NCBI RefSeq assembly: GCF_024362695.1
Contig: NC_065415.1
Coordinates: 3,017,438-3,081,437 of the forward strand
Reading direction: 5' to 3'
Source of the DNA: Pectinophora gossypiella
Taxonomy: Eukaryota > Arthropoda > Insecta > Lepidoptera > Gelechiidae
DNA: 64,000 bases
Shown: positions 11,334-21,323 of the stretch, piece after piece
How the letters are laid out: every line of letters starts with the position of its first letter
Position numbering within the stretch: position 1 is the stretch's first letter
Translations under genes and position numbers: made by a program
The notes under the pieces: generated by a model
The model's database searches: none
The model's input: only the letters and a program-made list of their open reading frames with translations
What the model was told of the DNA's origin: nothing

Positions 11334-11567
11334 CAGGGTGTTAGTGACACCGTAACGAAAACTTTGGGGGATGATTCAAGCCATGATTCCGAGTTGATAT
11401 CAAGTGGAATATTCCGTCGTAAAAGTATGGAACGGAAAATAATTTAAAAAACACTAACAGTTTCATGAATTTTCCGACAGGAAAATCCACTTGATATCAA
11501 CTCAGAATCATGGTCTGAACCATCCCTCAAATTTTTCTTTAAAGTTTAAAGTGTCACTAACACCCTG
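11334..11567. mobile_element. MITE-A copy, well preserved
   Basis: Begins CAGGGTGTTAGTGACACCG and ends GTCACTAACACCCTG. Inner halves carry GAGTTGATATCAAGTGGAAT and its inverse TCCACTTGATATCAACTC. Best copy in the window for defining the family. Confidence 0.8.
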
Positions 11568-11863
11568 TGTATTATAACGGATATGTAACTTCTCACTCGG
11601 ATTTTTAAACAGAAAAAATATACCCAAGTTGAATCGTTGATTTTAAGCATCCCCTCCGTCTAGATAAAAGCTATTAAAGATTAATTGAAAAATAACCCAG
11701 CCACTTCCCATCAGTGCCAAGTTTAATAAGAACGTAATGAAAGCTTTTACGGGCTTTAAAGAGGTTAGCTGGGAGCAGGTCTGTAGTTGGAGAGGGCAGA
11801 GATTTACGGATTAAAAGCACTTTTTATACTGCTGGATTGGTATACATAAATATGAACAGCATA

Positions 11864-12213
11864 TACAAAGTGTTAGTGACATCGTAACGAATACTGAGGG
11901 GGATGATTCAGACCACGATTCTGAGTTCATATCAAGTGGACTGTCATTTAGACCTGAATATTGTAATTAGTAATTACCTTTATAATCTATATTTAGTTCA
12001 CCGTAGGAGCGGGGTTTTTACTAAAAGTACCTTGGTTACTTAAAAGAAACCCCAACACTGGATATTGTAAACCTACTTACTTCTAAAAATACAGGTGTTT
12101 TATGGTTTTTCTTTTCTTGCTTTTGCGACGGATAATTCCACTTGATATTAATTCAGGTTCACGGTCTGAATTATCTCTCTCAGTATTCGTTACGATGTCA
12201 CTAACAGCCTGTA
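11864..12213. mobile_element. MITE-A copy with interrupted centre
   Basis: TACAAAGTGTTAGTGACATC at the left and GTCACTAACAGCCTGTA at the right. The first half breaks off at AAGTGGACTG (about 11942) and the second resumes at about 12125 with GATAATTCCACTTGATATT, leaving some 180 bp of unrelated sequence between. Confidence 0.65.
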
Positions 12214-12496
12214 TTTTCTAATTTCGAACCACATTTAATTAAAGACAATTTAAAAGAGCATTGATTTATCGAATATAAACGGTAATATACCTATCTAAAA
12301 TACGACAGCAAACAAATTAAGTAATACCTATAGTTAACTTGATGCTGGATCACAATGGATAAACAATTAAAATGGTAATAATTTTCCATCCCTACCAATT
12401 AATAAGTGTTGGCAGAATAAATTTATCAGACAGAACAGTGAATTCTGAGCTTTTTGCGATTTGTCGCAAAGATATAGCGATTAGCGATTTAAAAAA

Positions 12497-12806
12497 GCCG
12501 TGGTAGCACAGTTGGTAGAGCGTGTGCCTTTCACTTTGAGGTCACAGGGTCGACTCCAGCACAGGCCTAAACCAATGATGGTCGAATTTGTTTTCGAATT
12601 CATGTTTGGATTATAAATGATTATCACGCGCTCTGCGCTGAAGGAAACCCACTTTCCCGAGAAATACAGTTTTGGAGGTATGTGACCTAACCTGAATTGC
12701 GGATTGGAAAGTCAGACAGGCAGTCGCTTCTGTAAATAACCGGACCTGTCAAGTTTTCAGGTTAGGTAAGAGGACCAAGAGGACCCTGTGAAAAGGGGGA
12801 TAATAT
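12497..12806 (+). mobile_element. SINE-1, near full length
   Basis: Head GCCGTGGTAGCACAGTTGG (A-box-like), then GGTCACAGGGTCGACTCC (B-box-like GGTCGANTCC), body GTTTTCGAATTCATGTTTGG, GAAGGAAACCCACTTTCC, and tail ACCGGACCTGTCAAG...GGTTAGGTAAG. No cloverleaf is complete, so this is a tRNA-derived SINE rather than a tRNA gene. Confidence 0.75.
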
Positions 12807-12951
12807 AGCGATTAGCGATTTCTTTCCAATCGGCTTGAACCTGTTTCTTTCTCATGGTTGGTGTTACTTTAAGAAAGGGACTTAAGAGAAGGCCCTTAGC
12901 AGTTTATTTCGGAATTCATTTGATAAGTATTATGCAAAACCGTTGTTAAAA

Positions 12952-13232
12952 CAGCCTCCATGGTCTAGTGGTTAGAGCGCTGGGCTCAGGGTCTTGAGGT
13001 CTAGGTTCGATTTCCGGTGGGGCTAATGTCGAAATTAATTTGTGAGACTGCTCTATGTATGGCTAGGACTTTGCAGCTTGAATCACCTGATTGTCCGAAA
13101 AAGTAAGATAATTCCGTGCTTCGGATGGCACGTCAAGCCGTTGGTCTCGGGCTACTAGCCTAAACACCATCAACCTGACGTAAAGCAGCGTGGTGATACC
13201 CCCGGTTGCTTGGTTGGCAGGCTTGTTTCCAG
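12952..13232 (+). mobile_element. SINE-2/SINE-3 type element
   Basis: Head CCATGGTCTAGTGGTTAGAG and B box GGTTCGATTTCC, middle GATTGTCCGAAAAAGTAAGA and CGTCAAGCCGTTGGTC, and a SINE-3-like tail with CACCATCAACC...GCAGCGTGGT and CCAGCAGTGG. It shows that the SINE-3 tail blocks and the tRNA-like head belong to one element. Confidence 0.7.
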
Positions 13233-13494
13233 CAGTGGAACATAATATATTATACAGGGTGTTTTGAATAGATTTGTCTCGGATATTACTTGATCGAAAA
13301 AATATTTGTTTCAAAAGTAATACATCCGTCTTAACCTAATGTAACCATGAAAATTAGTATTCATTAAGCGAAGTTAGCTAAAACTAACAACTGGGTGTTT
13401 GGCTAGCGGCCAAGACAAAACACGTCTACCGACCCGTGAGGTATGGTTCTTGACCTAAAACTTTTTTGTGGATTTGTCTCAGACGTCACACATA

Positions 13495-13567
13495 AACAGC
13501 CTATATACGTCCCACTGCTGGGCACAGGCCTCTCCGCAATCAACCGGAGGGGGTGGGAGGGGGGGTC
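13495..13567 (-). repeat. SINE-3 tail fragment
   Basis: ACAGCCTATATACGTCCCAC then TGCTGGGCACAGGCCTC and CAATCAACCGGAGGGGG. Tail only. Confidence 0.65.
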
Positions 13568-13680
13568 TCAGACGTCAATCAGTATTTAACTCGACAAATA
13601 AAGAACGCTGAGGGATCTCACCTGATCTCGCGACCACGACGCGATACGAATTATAGCGAGGAGTTTGACGAATAGCCGTA

Positions 13681-14201
13681 CGGTCACGAGCATTAATATG
13701 TATACGCTTTGGTACCATGTCACATTAACTTTTTTGACAAATTGAACTGTAAGTCTCACTAAATGTCAAATATGTTAGTGCGACAGAGTCCTAAGGTGGG
13801 TATATTATATTGCTCATGACTGTACGTCTATCCACGTAGATAGCATCCATTGGTTGAAACCCTCGATATAATTTGCGTCGCGCGCAGAGCCTGTTGGTTT
13901 TCTTTCAATTTTAAGACATAAATTCTAGATAGTAAGGTTGAAGGTTGTCCATTTGAAGTCCAGGCAAATAGCTATAAGTTCTGAGAAGTCAAGACCCCGC
14001 CAAATAATTGACGTTGGTACTATGAAATGTCGAATGTGTCTTTCTATTTCTATAGTTTACTAATTGGTATTATTTTTAAAGGGGTTCTTCCAGGCCAATG
14101 ATTTCTTTGTGTTATATGTGACTGACTACGCGTGCTGGAATGAGTTAGGAAAATTGAAAATTGATATGGTACCAGTGTATACATATTAATGCTCGTGACC
14201 G
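13681..14201. mobile_element. TIR element with TA target duplication
   Basis: Ends are 25-bp perfect inverse complements starting CGGTCACGAGCATTAATATG; each end is flanked by TA (13679-13680 and 14202-14203). A second inner inverted pair, TTGGTACCA and TGGTACCA, sits next to the TIRs. 521 bp, no coding frame. TA duplication and short TIRs suggest a Tc1/mariner-type non-autonomous element; the superfamily is an inference. Confidence 0.8.
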
Positions 14202-14215
14202 TAAGTACTGACTCA

Positions 14216-14303
14216 GAGGGGGTGAGGAAAATCTAGCTCGATGTCCGATACGAATTGGTGAGGGGCGGAGAGGTACCGTTCTATACGCAGTGTTATTCGT
14301 TGG
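14216..14303 (+). repeat. Dispersed repeat D1
   Basis: AGGGGGTGAGGAAAATCTAG, GATACGAATTGGTGAGGGGC and ACCGTTCTATACGCAGTG; copies at 1325, 39255 and (reverse) 63510. Confidence 0.55.
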
Positions 14304-14600
14304 CTTCATATTCCTAGGCTTTAATAATTTTCGATTGTTTTCTGCAACGCATGAAATACTAAAATAATTAAAAGCACTGCATTATACGCTTTCGTCTTTT
14401 TATTGTACCATAGCCATTGATATCGTAATAAAGATAATTTCTGTTGCAACCATTTTTGTTTGACGATTGGAATTTCATTACTATGTCATTACTTTGTTCG
14501 TCATTTTAATATGTCATGTATTTAAGTCAATTGATACATGAATCATTGTTATTCACAATATTCTACAAATAATTAAATAAATGCGTATTACACGGAACTA

Positions 14601-14702
14601 GGCATCACAAAGTGATTTTTGTGATATGTCCCCACCGGGATTTGAACCCGGGACCTCCAGATCGTGAGCCTAACGCTCAAGCACTGGACCACGAAGGCCC
14701 AC
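14601..14702 (-). repeat. SINE-2 head fragment
   Basis: Reads inward from ATCACAAAGTGATTTTTGTG, then CCCCACCGGGATTTGAACCC (B box, inverse) and GCTCAAGCACTGGACCACG (A box, inverse). No tail; head is at the high-coordinate end. Confidence 0.65.
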
Positions 14703-15180
14703 AACCTGTAACATCATAGAAAAAGTGACAAAATGTCGCACTTAATATTACATTTTTCACTATTAAAAATCATAAAAAAGTCAGCAAAAAAAGACCAGGT
14801 CAGTAAATAGAAAAACGTATTTTGTCACTTTTAGTTCTGTTTTTGTTTAGTAATCAGAATTTCGAAATGTATCTTTGACTTAGGAAACACAATATTCAAA
14901 GTTCACCCAATTCCTCAATATTCACAGTAACTCCGTCGAAGGTTGTGAAGGGAAGCAGAACCCCCTTAATAATTCCCCGAGACCAGCCCCAACCGTCGGC
15001 TGAATTTCCGGACTAGGTCTACGCCATTATAGTTGTTGTGTTGCAGCGAAACATAGGAAATTGGCCTATTTGTCTTGAATAATTCAAGAGGGTTACTATA
15101 GTCCTGAGGTGCACTACACTGGCTTACTTCTCAAACGACAAGTGCCTGTTTAAACCCCAGTACCGATCTTGCACCATACA
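14703..15180. other. Partly repeat F, otherwise unassigned
   Basis: 14705-14850 carries AAAAAGTGACAAAATGTCGC and related text resembling 47450-47560. No gene supported. Confidence 0.35.
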
Positions 15181-15457
15181 TAGACAGCCTATATACGTCC
15201 CACTGCTGGGCACAGGCCTCCCCTCAATCAACCGGTTCTCTTCCACCAAGTAGTCATTAATTTATCTAGGTGCACACTAGGTGTCTAGGTGTATAGCACG
15301 GATCACCTTACTTACGGACAATCAGGTGACTTGCCTGTAATGTCCGAACCAAACTGGGGATCACAAAGTGATTTTTGTGATAATGTCCCCACCGTAATTC
15401 GAACCCCGGATCTCCGGATCGTGAGCAACGCTCAAACCGCTGGTCCACGCCGGCCGT
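15181..15457 (-). mobile_element. SINE-3, near full length
   Basis: From tail (ACAGCCTATATACGTCCCAC, CTCAATCAACCGG) through GGACAATCAGGTGACTTGCC to an inverse head with CGAACCCCGGATC and CGCTGGTCCACG. The 75-codon frame at 15289 is only this repeat. Confidence 0.65.
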
Positions 15458-15800
15458 TACAATTTTATGAAATATGCTTGTCATCTACAATATGTATAGA
15501 TACAATAAAATGTTAATTTGTTCGGATATCGTACGAATTGCATCGCGTCGTGGAGGAAACTTGCTAAGACTCACATGTTTATTATATTTACACAAATAGG
15601 CGATTATTACTGAAAGTGAGAGCACAAATCACGAAGCTTATGACCCGTCGCCGGCGCATCTGTTTATGGTAGTCTAATCTTAAGTTTGATTTTGTTAAAT
15701 CTGTCTAGACGGACTATAATTAACTCCTTGCGGTTAGACACAAACTACACTAAGTTGCAGACTATTAAAAACGAATCTTACTATTATCTATCGTGTGGGT
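15458..15800. other. No recognised feature
   Basis: Unassigned sequence without a supported gene. Confidence 0.35.
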
Positions 15801-15935
15801 TGTGAGGTGGATTACCAACCCCATCAACCCTGGTGTCAGGGTTATTATTGAGCCGATATAGGCCCCTGACATGACTCTTGTAACGAGGCACGTTAAGCCG
15901 TTGGTCCCGGTTATTATTTACTGATGTAAATACGT
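15801..15935. repeat. Two SINE-2 tail pieces head to head
   Basis: First part (AACCCCATCAACCCTGGTGT, CAGGGTTATTATTGAGCCG) is on the minus strand; second (CACGTTAAGCCGTTGGTCCC) is on the plus strand, joined without an obvious duplication. Confidence 0.5.
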
Positions 15936-16171
15936 AACCTTACTATGAAATTGGAAATCTTGAACAACGTAAATTAGCACCTGCATACATAAGCAGGTTC
16001 AGTGCTTCTTTTTTTACGTATCTCTGCAATCATCGCACTTCCGATAAAAAAAAAACAAAAAAATCACACACACACACACACACCGAACACACACATCGCA
16101 TCGAAGTATATTGAATTCCACAATATCTGCTTACCCCGGTGTAAAATAGACATGGGTATCTACGTATAACC

Positions 16172-16323
16172 GTGCTTCGGAGGCCACGTTAAGGCATTGG
16201 TCCCGGCTATTAGCCGTAATACACCTCCACCAAGCCGCAGTCGAGCAGCGTGGTCGAGTATGCTCCATACCCGCTCCGGTCGATTGAGAGGAGGCCTGTG
16301 TAGTGATACGTACATAGGCTATT
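16172..16323 (+). repeat. SINE-3 tail fragment
   Basis: GTGCTTCGGAGGCCACGTTA, CACCTCCACCAAGCCGCAG, GAGCAGCGTGGTCGAGTATG and ATTGAGAGGAGGCCTGTG. A short CA run precedes it at 16069-16083. Confidence 0.65.
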
Positions 16324-16340
16324 AATGTTCATCACATCAC

Positions 16341-16580
16341 AACTTTAAGAGCCCTACTCTTTACGGTGTAGATTCTCCATGCTAATTTTTAGGGAAAAAT
16401 AGAGCAGAGGTTCCCTTCTTGCCTTCTGTCCCGCAGTGCTCTGTCTGACGCGAGTGGGATGGCGCCCAGAGTAGTCTATTTCAAAGCCGTACTAGGACTC
16501 CTGCCCTCCGCCTCTGAATAGTAATGACAGTTACTGCTGCCTTCTGTCAGGTTCCAGGTTACAGTCCCTGTGACTCGCGT
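16341..16580 (-). repeat. LINE 3'UTR copy
   Basis: Inverse of the 7150-7590 block: GATTCTCCATGCTA, GACGCGAGTGGGATGGCGCC, CAAAGCCGTACTAGGACTCC, CTGCCCTCCGCCTCTG. Confidence 0.6.
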
Positions 16581-16910
16581 CCATTCTGCATTGCCGTACC
16601 AATGGCAATGATGATGATGGCGATGGATGGTATTTATGTTATGTATGTTATATCCGCAATCAAGTAAAATACACTTTATTGCACTTATTGACCAACATAT
16701 AATCAAGTTTAGATACCTCTTTAAACACAAATGAGCTCATCAAAGGACCTACTATTAACCCGAAGCACCTTTATGATAAAATATCTGATAGTGTGTTACC
16801 TAAAACTGGCCTGAAACGCTTGTTAGCTCTTTCATCGCTTCGCAAATTGTAGACTCACTTATTCCCATGCCCTCGAATATTACCGAAATACCGGCAGCAG
16901 AATAAAGATA

Positions 16911-17243
16911 GTGATGCGAAACTTTGGGATTGACTCATTACTAAGTCACTCTTTTATTTTTAAGAGTGACTATAAGGGTCTCCCGCCTGGAAGTAATCTA
17001 GCGTGGCCCACATGGAAGTCTTTAAATAGGCTCCGGACACAGGTTGGCCGCTGCAAGGATAATCTATGCAGGTGGGGATACCTGGTTGATGGTTGCGATG
17101 ATTGCGAGTGTGGAGTATCACCATTAACTATGGCTCACCTTTTGTGCTGTCCTAAGTGCCCTAACATCTGCACTATTAAAGACCTGTACGAAGCCACTGA
17201 CAATGCCGTAAGCGTGGCCAATTATTGGTCAGCAAAAATTTAG
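16911..17243 (+). pseudogene. LINE ORF2 C-terminal domain, 110 codons
   Basis: Reads PPGSNLAWPTWKSLNRLRTQ, VGRCKDNLCRWGY, CDDCECG, TMAHLLCCPKCP and a C-terminal TDNAVSVANYWSAKI stop. LNR.RT..GRC...W, a CDCG-type knuckle and ..M.HLL..CP are typical of non-LTR retrotransposon polyproteins downstream of the reverse transcriptase. The frame opens only at a GTG and there is no RT upstream, so it is a 5'-truncated copy. A second copy of the last 50 codons is at 45512-45678. Confidence 0.7.
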
Positions 17244-17525
17244 TTTCGATCGCCATCGACTCGCAAAGAAGAAGAACAATAATGACTCAATATATTGTTA
17301 TAATAAATCACTCTTTAACGTTTATATGAACAGTTTTTTGCTTATTACATCACAAAGAGATAAAAATAAAGAAAGAATAAATCAAATCAAATCAAATAAA
17401 TAAAGTAAGTAAATTCAATAAAGTGTGTTTTGTGTTTGAATTGTGTTTAAAATTCAGATAATCGCACAATCAAAGCACCGTTTGTAATGCAAAAAAGATT
17501 TTTACATTTTTAATTCATCAAATTG
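17244..17525. other. LINE 3' tail and ATCAA microsatellite
   Basis: GACTCGCAAAGAAGAAGAAC follows the stop, as at 45652. AAATCAAATCAAATCAAATA near 17380 is a short pentamer run. Confidence 0.4.
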
Positions 17526-17606
17526 GCGGCTCAATAATAAGTTTGACATCAGGGTTGATGAGGTCGGTTATTGACCACACAACCCACACGAGAGAAGAAG
17601 GATGGA
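17526..17606 (+). repeat. SINE-2 tail fragment
   Basis: CGGCTCAATAATAAGTTTGA, CATCAGGGTTGATGAGG and CACACAACCCACACGAG. Confidence 0.6.
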
Positions 17607-18298
17607 CAATGTCTTGAATTCATCCTGCCTGCCTTTCTCCAAGCAGTAATTTAAAAAAAAAAACAAATCTTTACAAATACAAAAAATACCAGTTAAACAT
17701 TACCCAGTTAAAAGAGGTTGATAAATTATTTTCTGAAGTGCAGCGTAAATTTTAAGAATACAATTTTCAAATGAGTTGACTCACATGAGTCATTACATTA
17801 AAATGTAGCACAGCACTAGTATTAACACTGAATGAGGTCGACGCTCCATACGTATATTAATCCCGCACTTTCTGTTTGTTTCTACGTAAAACACGAAATT
17901 GCATTTTCATTTCAATTCCTAATAACGTTAAGAGAGTTTTACGTTTGCGAATTTCGAGATAGGTATCAGATTTTCGTTAAATTGAGTTAAATACATACAT
18001 ACATTCTTTCAGTTAAAGTTTTATGTTTTTTTCAAAAGGGGTTTCAAACATGTGATTATTCTCCTTAACACGTGGTTGTCAAACAATTTAATAATTAATT
18101 TCCCAGAAATATGAAAATATTTCTGGGAAATCTTTTAAACACCACATTGTTATTTGACTATTTGTTTTCCCTGATTTATTTTCCCGACTACCTTATAAAC
18201 TTTTATAAAATCTAATCACAAATTCTTTAAATGATGAAAGATGACATAAAATTGTGAAACAATGTTTACTTTCTTAAAACCATAAAATAGATACTTAC
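17607..18298. other. AT-rich, one perfect hairpin
   Basis: No gene supported. A perfect 14-bp inverted repeat (TTTCCCAGAAATAT and inverse) with a GAAA loop occupies 18099-18130. If the exon proposed at 18299-18484 is real, this stretch would be its first intron on the minus strand. Confidence 0.35.
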
Positions 18299-18500
18299 CA
18301 AATCAATAAAATGATTCGAAGAATATTGAGATGTAAATCACATAAGCACTGTCACACTTCCGTTAGAACTCAAAGGACAGACACAAAGCCACTCAACACC
18401 ACATTATACAGAACGGAATTCGAAATTTGAAAAACCCGCTTCCGGCGCGATCTAGCGCACGCGCCGGCGCGTCGACCGACACTGACTCACGCGCATCCAG
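18299..18500 (-). promoter_or_regulatory. Candidate host promoter and non-coding first exon
   Basis: The only CpG-dense patch in the window (18430-18500: GGCGCGATCTAGCGCACGCG and CCGGCGCGTCGACCG). On the minus strand it reads TCAGT (arthropod initiator-like) at 18485, CGCCGGAAGC (ETS-like) at about 18441, and about 186 nt on, TTG|GTAAGTAT with the intron starting at 18298. The two ATGs inside are followed at once by stops, so the exon would be 5'UTR. No coding exon is visible downstream on this strand within the window. This is inference from sequence signals only. Confidence 0.3.
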
Positions 18501-18892
18501 AAACACCCTTCAGTTCTATTTTTTGAAATTCAAAAATGTACATCACTTCGGTTACTCCACGGTTTTAAATATCGTTAAGTAGACATTTATTTAATAAAGA
18601 AGGAATAATATTCTGTTTATTTTAATAGAGTTGTAGACCTTATGTGACTACCAAATATTATTACCTATTTATATATCTTTACAATCACAACAATCACATG
18701 AGTTCAAATACAACTAAGGAAATAAACGCCCGACATACCTTAAAAACTAATCCCCACTCAATACTCGAATAATTTGATATTATTTTATAATGCACACAAT
18801 GAGAAGTTTGTAAGAAAATATCAATTCATAATACAACATCATATTGATTACCTAGATGTGGGTGTGTTTTTTACATTTTTCCTCACCTTATG
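18501..18892. other. No recognised feature
   Basis: Unassigned sequence upstream of the candidate promoter. Confidence 0.35.
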
Positions 18893-19003
18893 GTTGTCTG
18901 GAAGAAATCTAAGATAAGGCCGCCATTTGCCATTTACTTGGTTAATAGTCTTTTTGTAATTATTTATTTTTATTTTGGTGCAATAAAGTGTATTTGTATT
19001 GTA
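18893..19003 (+). repeat. LINE-like 3' tail
   Basis: TTGTCTGGAAGAAATC, GATAAGGCCGCC and TGCAATAAAGTGTATTTGTA; the second half equals the left edge of the window. Confidence 0.6.
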
Positions 19004-19242
19004 AGCAAATAATATATAATATACTTCGATAATATATTAAAATAGTTTTATGGCCTATTTTGATATCCAATCTAATCAAAATATTCAATAGACTAGCTGA
19101 AACAACGGCTGTAATTTGAAATAGGAACAAAAGAGAAGGGAGGCGAGCGCCCTCTCGACGTTTCAGTTTAAATTTAGAACGGCACAAGCCACGACATGTC
19201 TCGGTCGTTCACTCAGGAAAGCATGCTGGAAGGGAAGAAATG

Positions 19243-19490
19243 CCATTTATTGTCTACACTACTTTATAGGGGTGTGTTTGAAGTTTTTGGACACTGAGAG
19301 ACTTCCAGGCTACGTTCACCAAAAACACTACAGATGGCGTTGTTCAGTTTAAACGTGATAATTACCTATTTTCTCATTATTCCAAAATACAATGTAATGG
19401 CAGAAACATATTTAAAAATAATAGTTGCTTGATATTTATATAGCAACATAATTCTATATAAAATTGTTTGTATTTTTTCACGTAGATAAT
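19243..19490. repeat. Dispersed repeat H fragment
   Basis: TTTATAGGGGTGTGTTTGAA and TTTGGACACTGA resemble 36330-36360; CAGATGGCGTTGTTCAGTTT also recurs near 48673. Confidence 0.45.
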
Positions 19491-19795
19491 TTATCATAAT
19501 TAAAACACATAATAACGGGTTCTTACCGCGTTTAAATGGGGATATGAGACTCCCGATATTTCTACACTGTTGCAAGTGCCATGAACATTCCGATATCAAA
19601 AACATAAACAAGCGGCAAAGAAAGAGGTTAGACAGATATGTCTGCCCGTAGAAAATTATGGATCTACCTACTCCACTCCAATCTCATCAGTCATCCCGTG
19701 ATCATGGCACTTGCAACAGTGTCGAAATATCGGGAGTCTCATATCCCCATTTAAACGCGGTAAGAACCCGTTATTATGTGTTTTAATTATGATAA
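19491..19795. mobile_element. Hairpin element with 93-bp arms
   Basis: Arms 19491-19583 and 19703-19795 are inverse complements with one visible mismatch (TTTCTACAC against TTTCGACAC). Arm modules: ACCGCGTTTAAATGGGG, GAGACTCCCGATATTTC, TTGCAAGTGCCATG. A second family member with an insertion is at 59395-59735. Confidence 0.75.
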
Positions 19796-19825
19796 TAACC
19801 GCGTAAACTTAAAACAATGTATAGA

Positions 19826-20115
19826 TAATTTATCGTTTTTTGTGATACCAAGGATGGACTTTCCAGGGTACGTTCATCACAATCAATATGGCGCTGTACA
19901 GTTTGTTCTTCTTTTTCCCTTCTAATTTTATGGATAACAGACATAATTCTATACAAACGTTTGTGTAGAATTATACTCGCTCCTTGTTCGAGAGGTTTTT
20001 AACAGTGTAGTCTACGTCTTATGCTCCAGCATCGTCACAATTTTCAAAGCTCATATATAAGCTAAAAAAAAAAAGTTAGTTTCCCGCTTCCGAGCGCACC
20101 TGTCAACTAATGTCA
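19826..20115 (+). repeat. Repeat shared in inverse with 35760-36215
   Basis: 19826-19928 (GATACCAAGGATGGACTTTC, GTACGTTCATCACAATCAAT) and 19999-20115 (GGTTTTTAACAGTGTAGTCT, CTCCAGCATCGTCACAATTT, TTTCCCGCTTCCGAGC) both occur reversed near 36100-36215 and 35760-35880. Between them is a dyad ATAATTCTATAC..GTGTAGAATTAT. Confidence 0.65.
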
Positions 20116-20473
20116 TTACGGTTTTTGTGCACCGGCGCGTCACTTCGCCTCCGTAAATAAACTAATTGAAAACCAATATTTAATACAAAAACATGATTGA
20201 TATAGTGCGAAAAATCTGTTACTTACATAATCAAGTGCTTTTTTCTCTAAAAAAGCTAGAAACAGTACCAAAGAAAAAATGTGGATGACGACGAGCGTAA
20301 GTTCTTTTTGATAAAACAAAATGTGGATTAAACTGGTAAGTCTTAACATTATCCATCTACTAAAACAAGAGAAGATATAATTATGATCAATTCAATTTAA
20401 TTTCTTTTATTGTCGAAAACAAATTACTTTTTTTGAGGTTATAATTTATAATCCTAACATTCGAAGAAGTAAC
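20116..20473. other. No recognised feature
   Basis: AT-rich pre-insertion flank of the LTR retrotransposon. Confidence 0.35.
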
Positions 20474-20477
20474 TTAA

Positions 20478-20697
20478 TAAAAGTCTAGAAGGGGCGTTTT
20501 AAATAATAGAAGTATCTGTTTACTATTTGTAAACATGTATTTAGAACTCTAAAAGCATTACACAATGTCAACCAAGATGGAAAATAATACAAGAGCCACC
20601 GTGACAGTTGAAAATCCCGCCGATCTCTATTTTTTTCTTTTTGAGTATTTTTTTATTGGCAACTAGTGCTGCCAATGTCACAACCAAAATGCTAACA
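20478..20697 (-). repeat. 3' LTR
   Basis: 220 bp; on the element strand begins TGTTAGCATTTTGG and ends AGACTTTTA. I find no difference from the 5' LTR. The ends are TGT...TTA rather than the usual TG...CA. Confidence 0.9.
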
Positions 20698-20716
20698 GCT
20701 CGGCCGTTCTGTCTAT

Positions 20717-20732
20717 CACGAGTCCTCTCGTG
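20717..20732 (-). other. Small hairpin next to the 3' LTR
   Basis: Perfect 6-bp stem CACGAG/CTCGTG with AGGA loop on the element strand, 20 nt before the 3' LTR. The expected uninterrupted polypurine tract at this junction is not obvious; the nearest purine-rich text is AGACAGAACGG. Confidence 0.4.
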
Positions 20733-21323
20733 GGTCAATAACAAAGTGATACAATGCTCAAATTTACATTAATAAAAAGTAACTTATATATAATTAACAC
20801 ATTTCAATTATTCTCATTAATAATTAATTAGCATAAAATTTGGCTTAAAACATATAATTGCTATACAAATTCAACAGACAATTATTATTGTATTGAATAT
20901 CAAAAAAAAAAAAGAACTGTAACATTATAAAATAAAATATTACACATAAAATTTTAGAGAAGGTATATCTTATACTTCCCTCAAGAGAAAACAGTAATCT
21001 TGAAAAATAAAATAATAATATAAGTAAATACTTGAAACTGTGCAATAGTAAAAAAAAAACATTATCAATCATTACTGTATTTCATTTTGGACATCAATAT
21101 AAAAAAATAAAATTTGAAATTAGAAGGAATACACGGAATTGTATTCAGTTAATCGATAAATAAAATTAAAATTTCTAATTACTTAAACCATTAAACTTCC
21201 TCGGCCATCTACATGAAATTAGTCCTCTAATTGTTGTGAATGGATAGAAAATAACATAAACACATCTAATAGAAAATACATTAATTTAACTAAATCCATA
21301 TCCTTTCATTTTCCCAAATAATG

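Noticed and set aside
12497..12570. tRNA genes (also 45217, 48427, 55092 and the inverse heads at 14601, 60465, 61781)
   Set aside because: A and B boxes are present but no complete cloverleaf or anticodon arm can be drawn, and each is followed by the same SINE body.
16476..16730. 84-codon minus frame with histidine cluster
   Set aside because: Overlaps the LINE 3'UTR repeat; the histidines come from a short ATG/CAT run.
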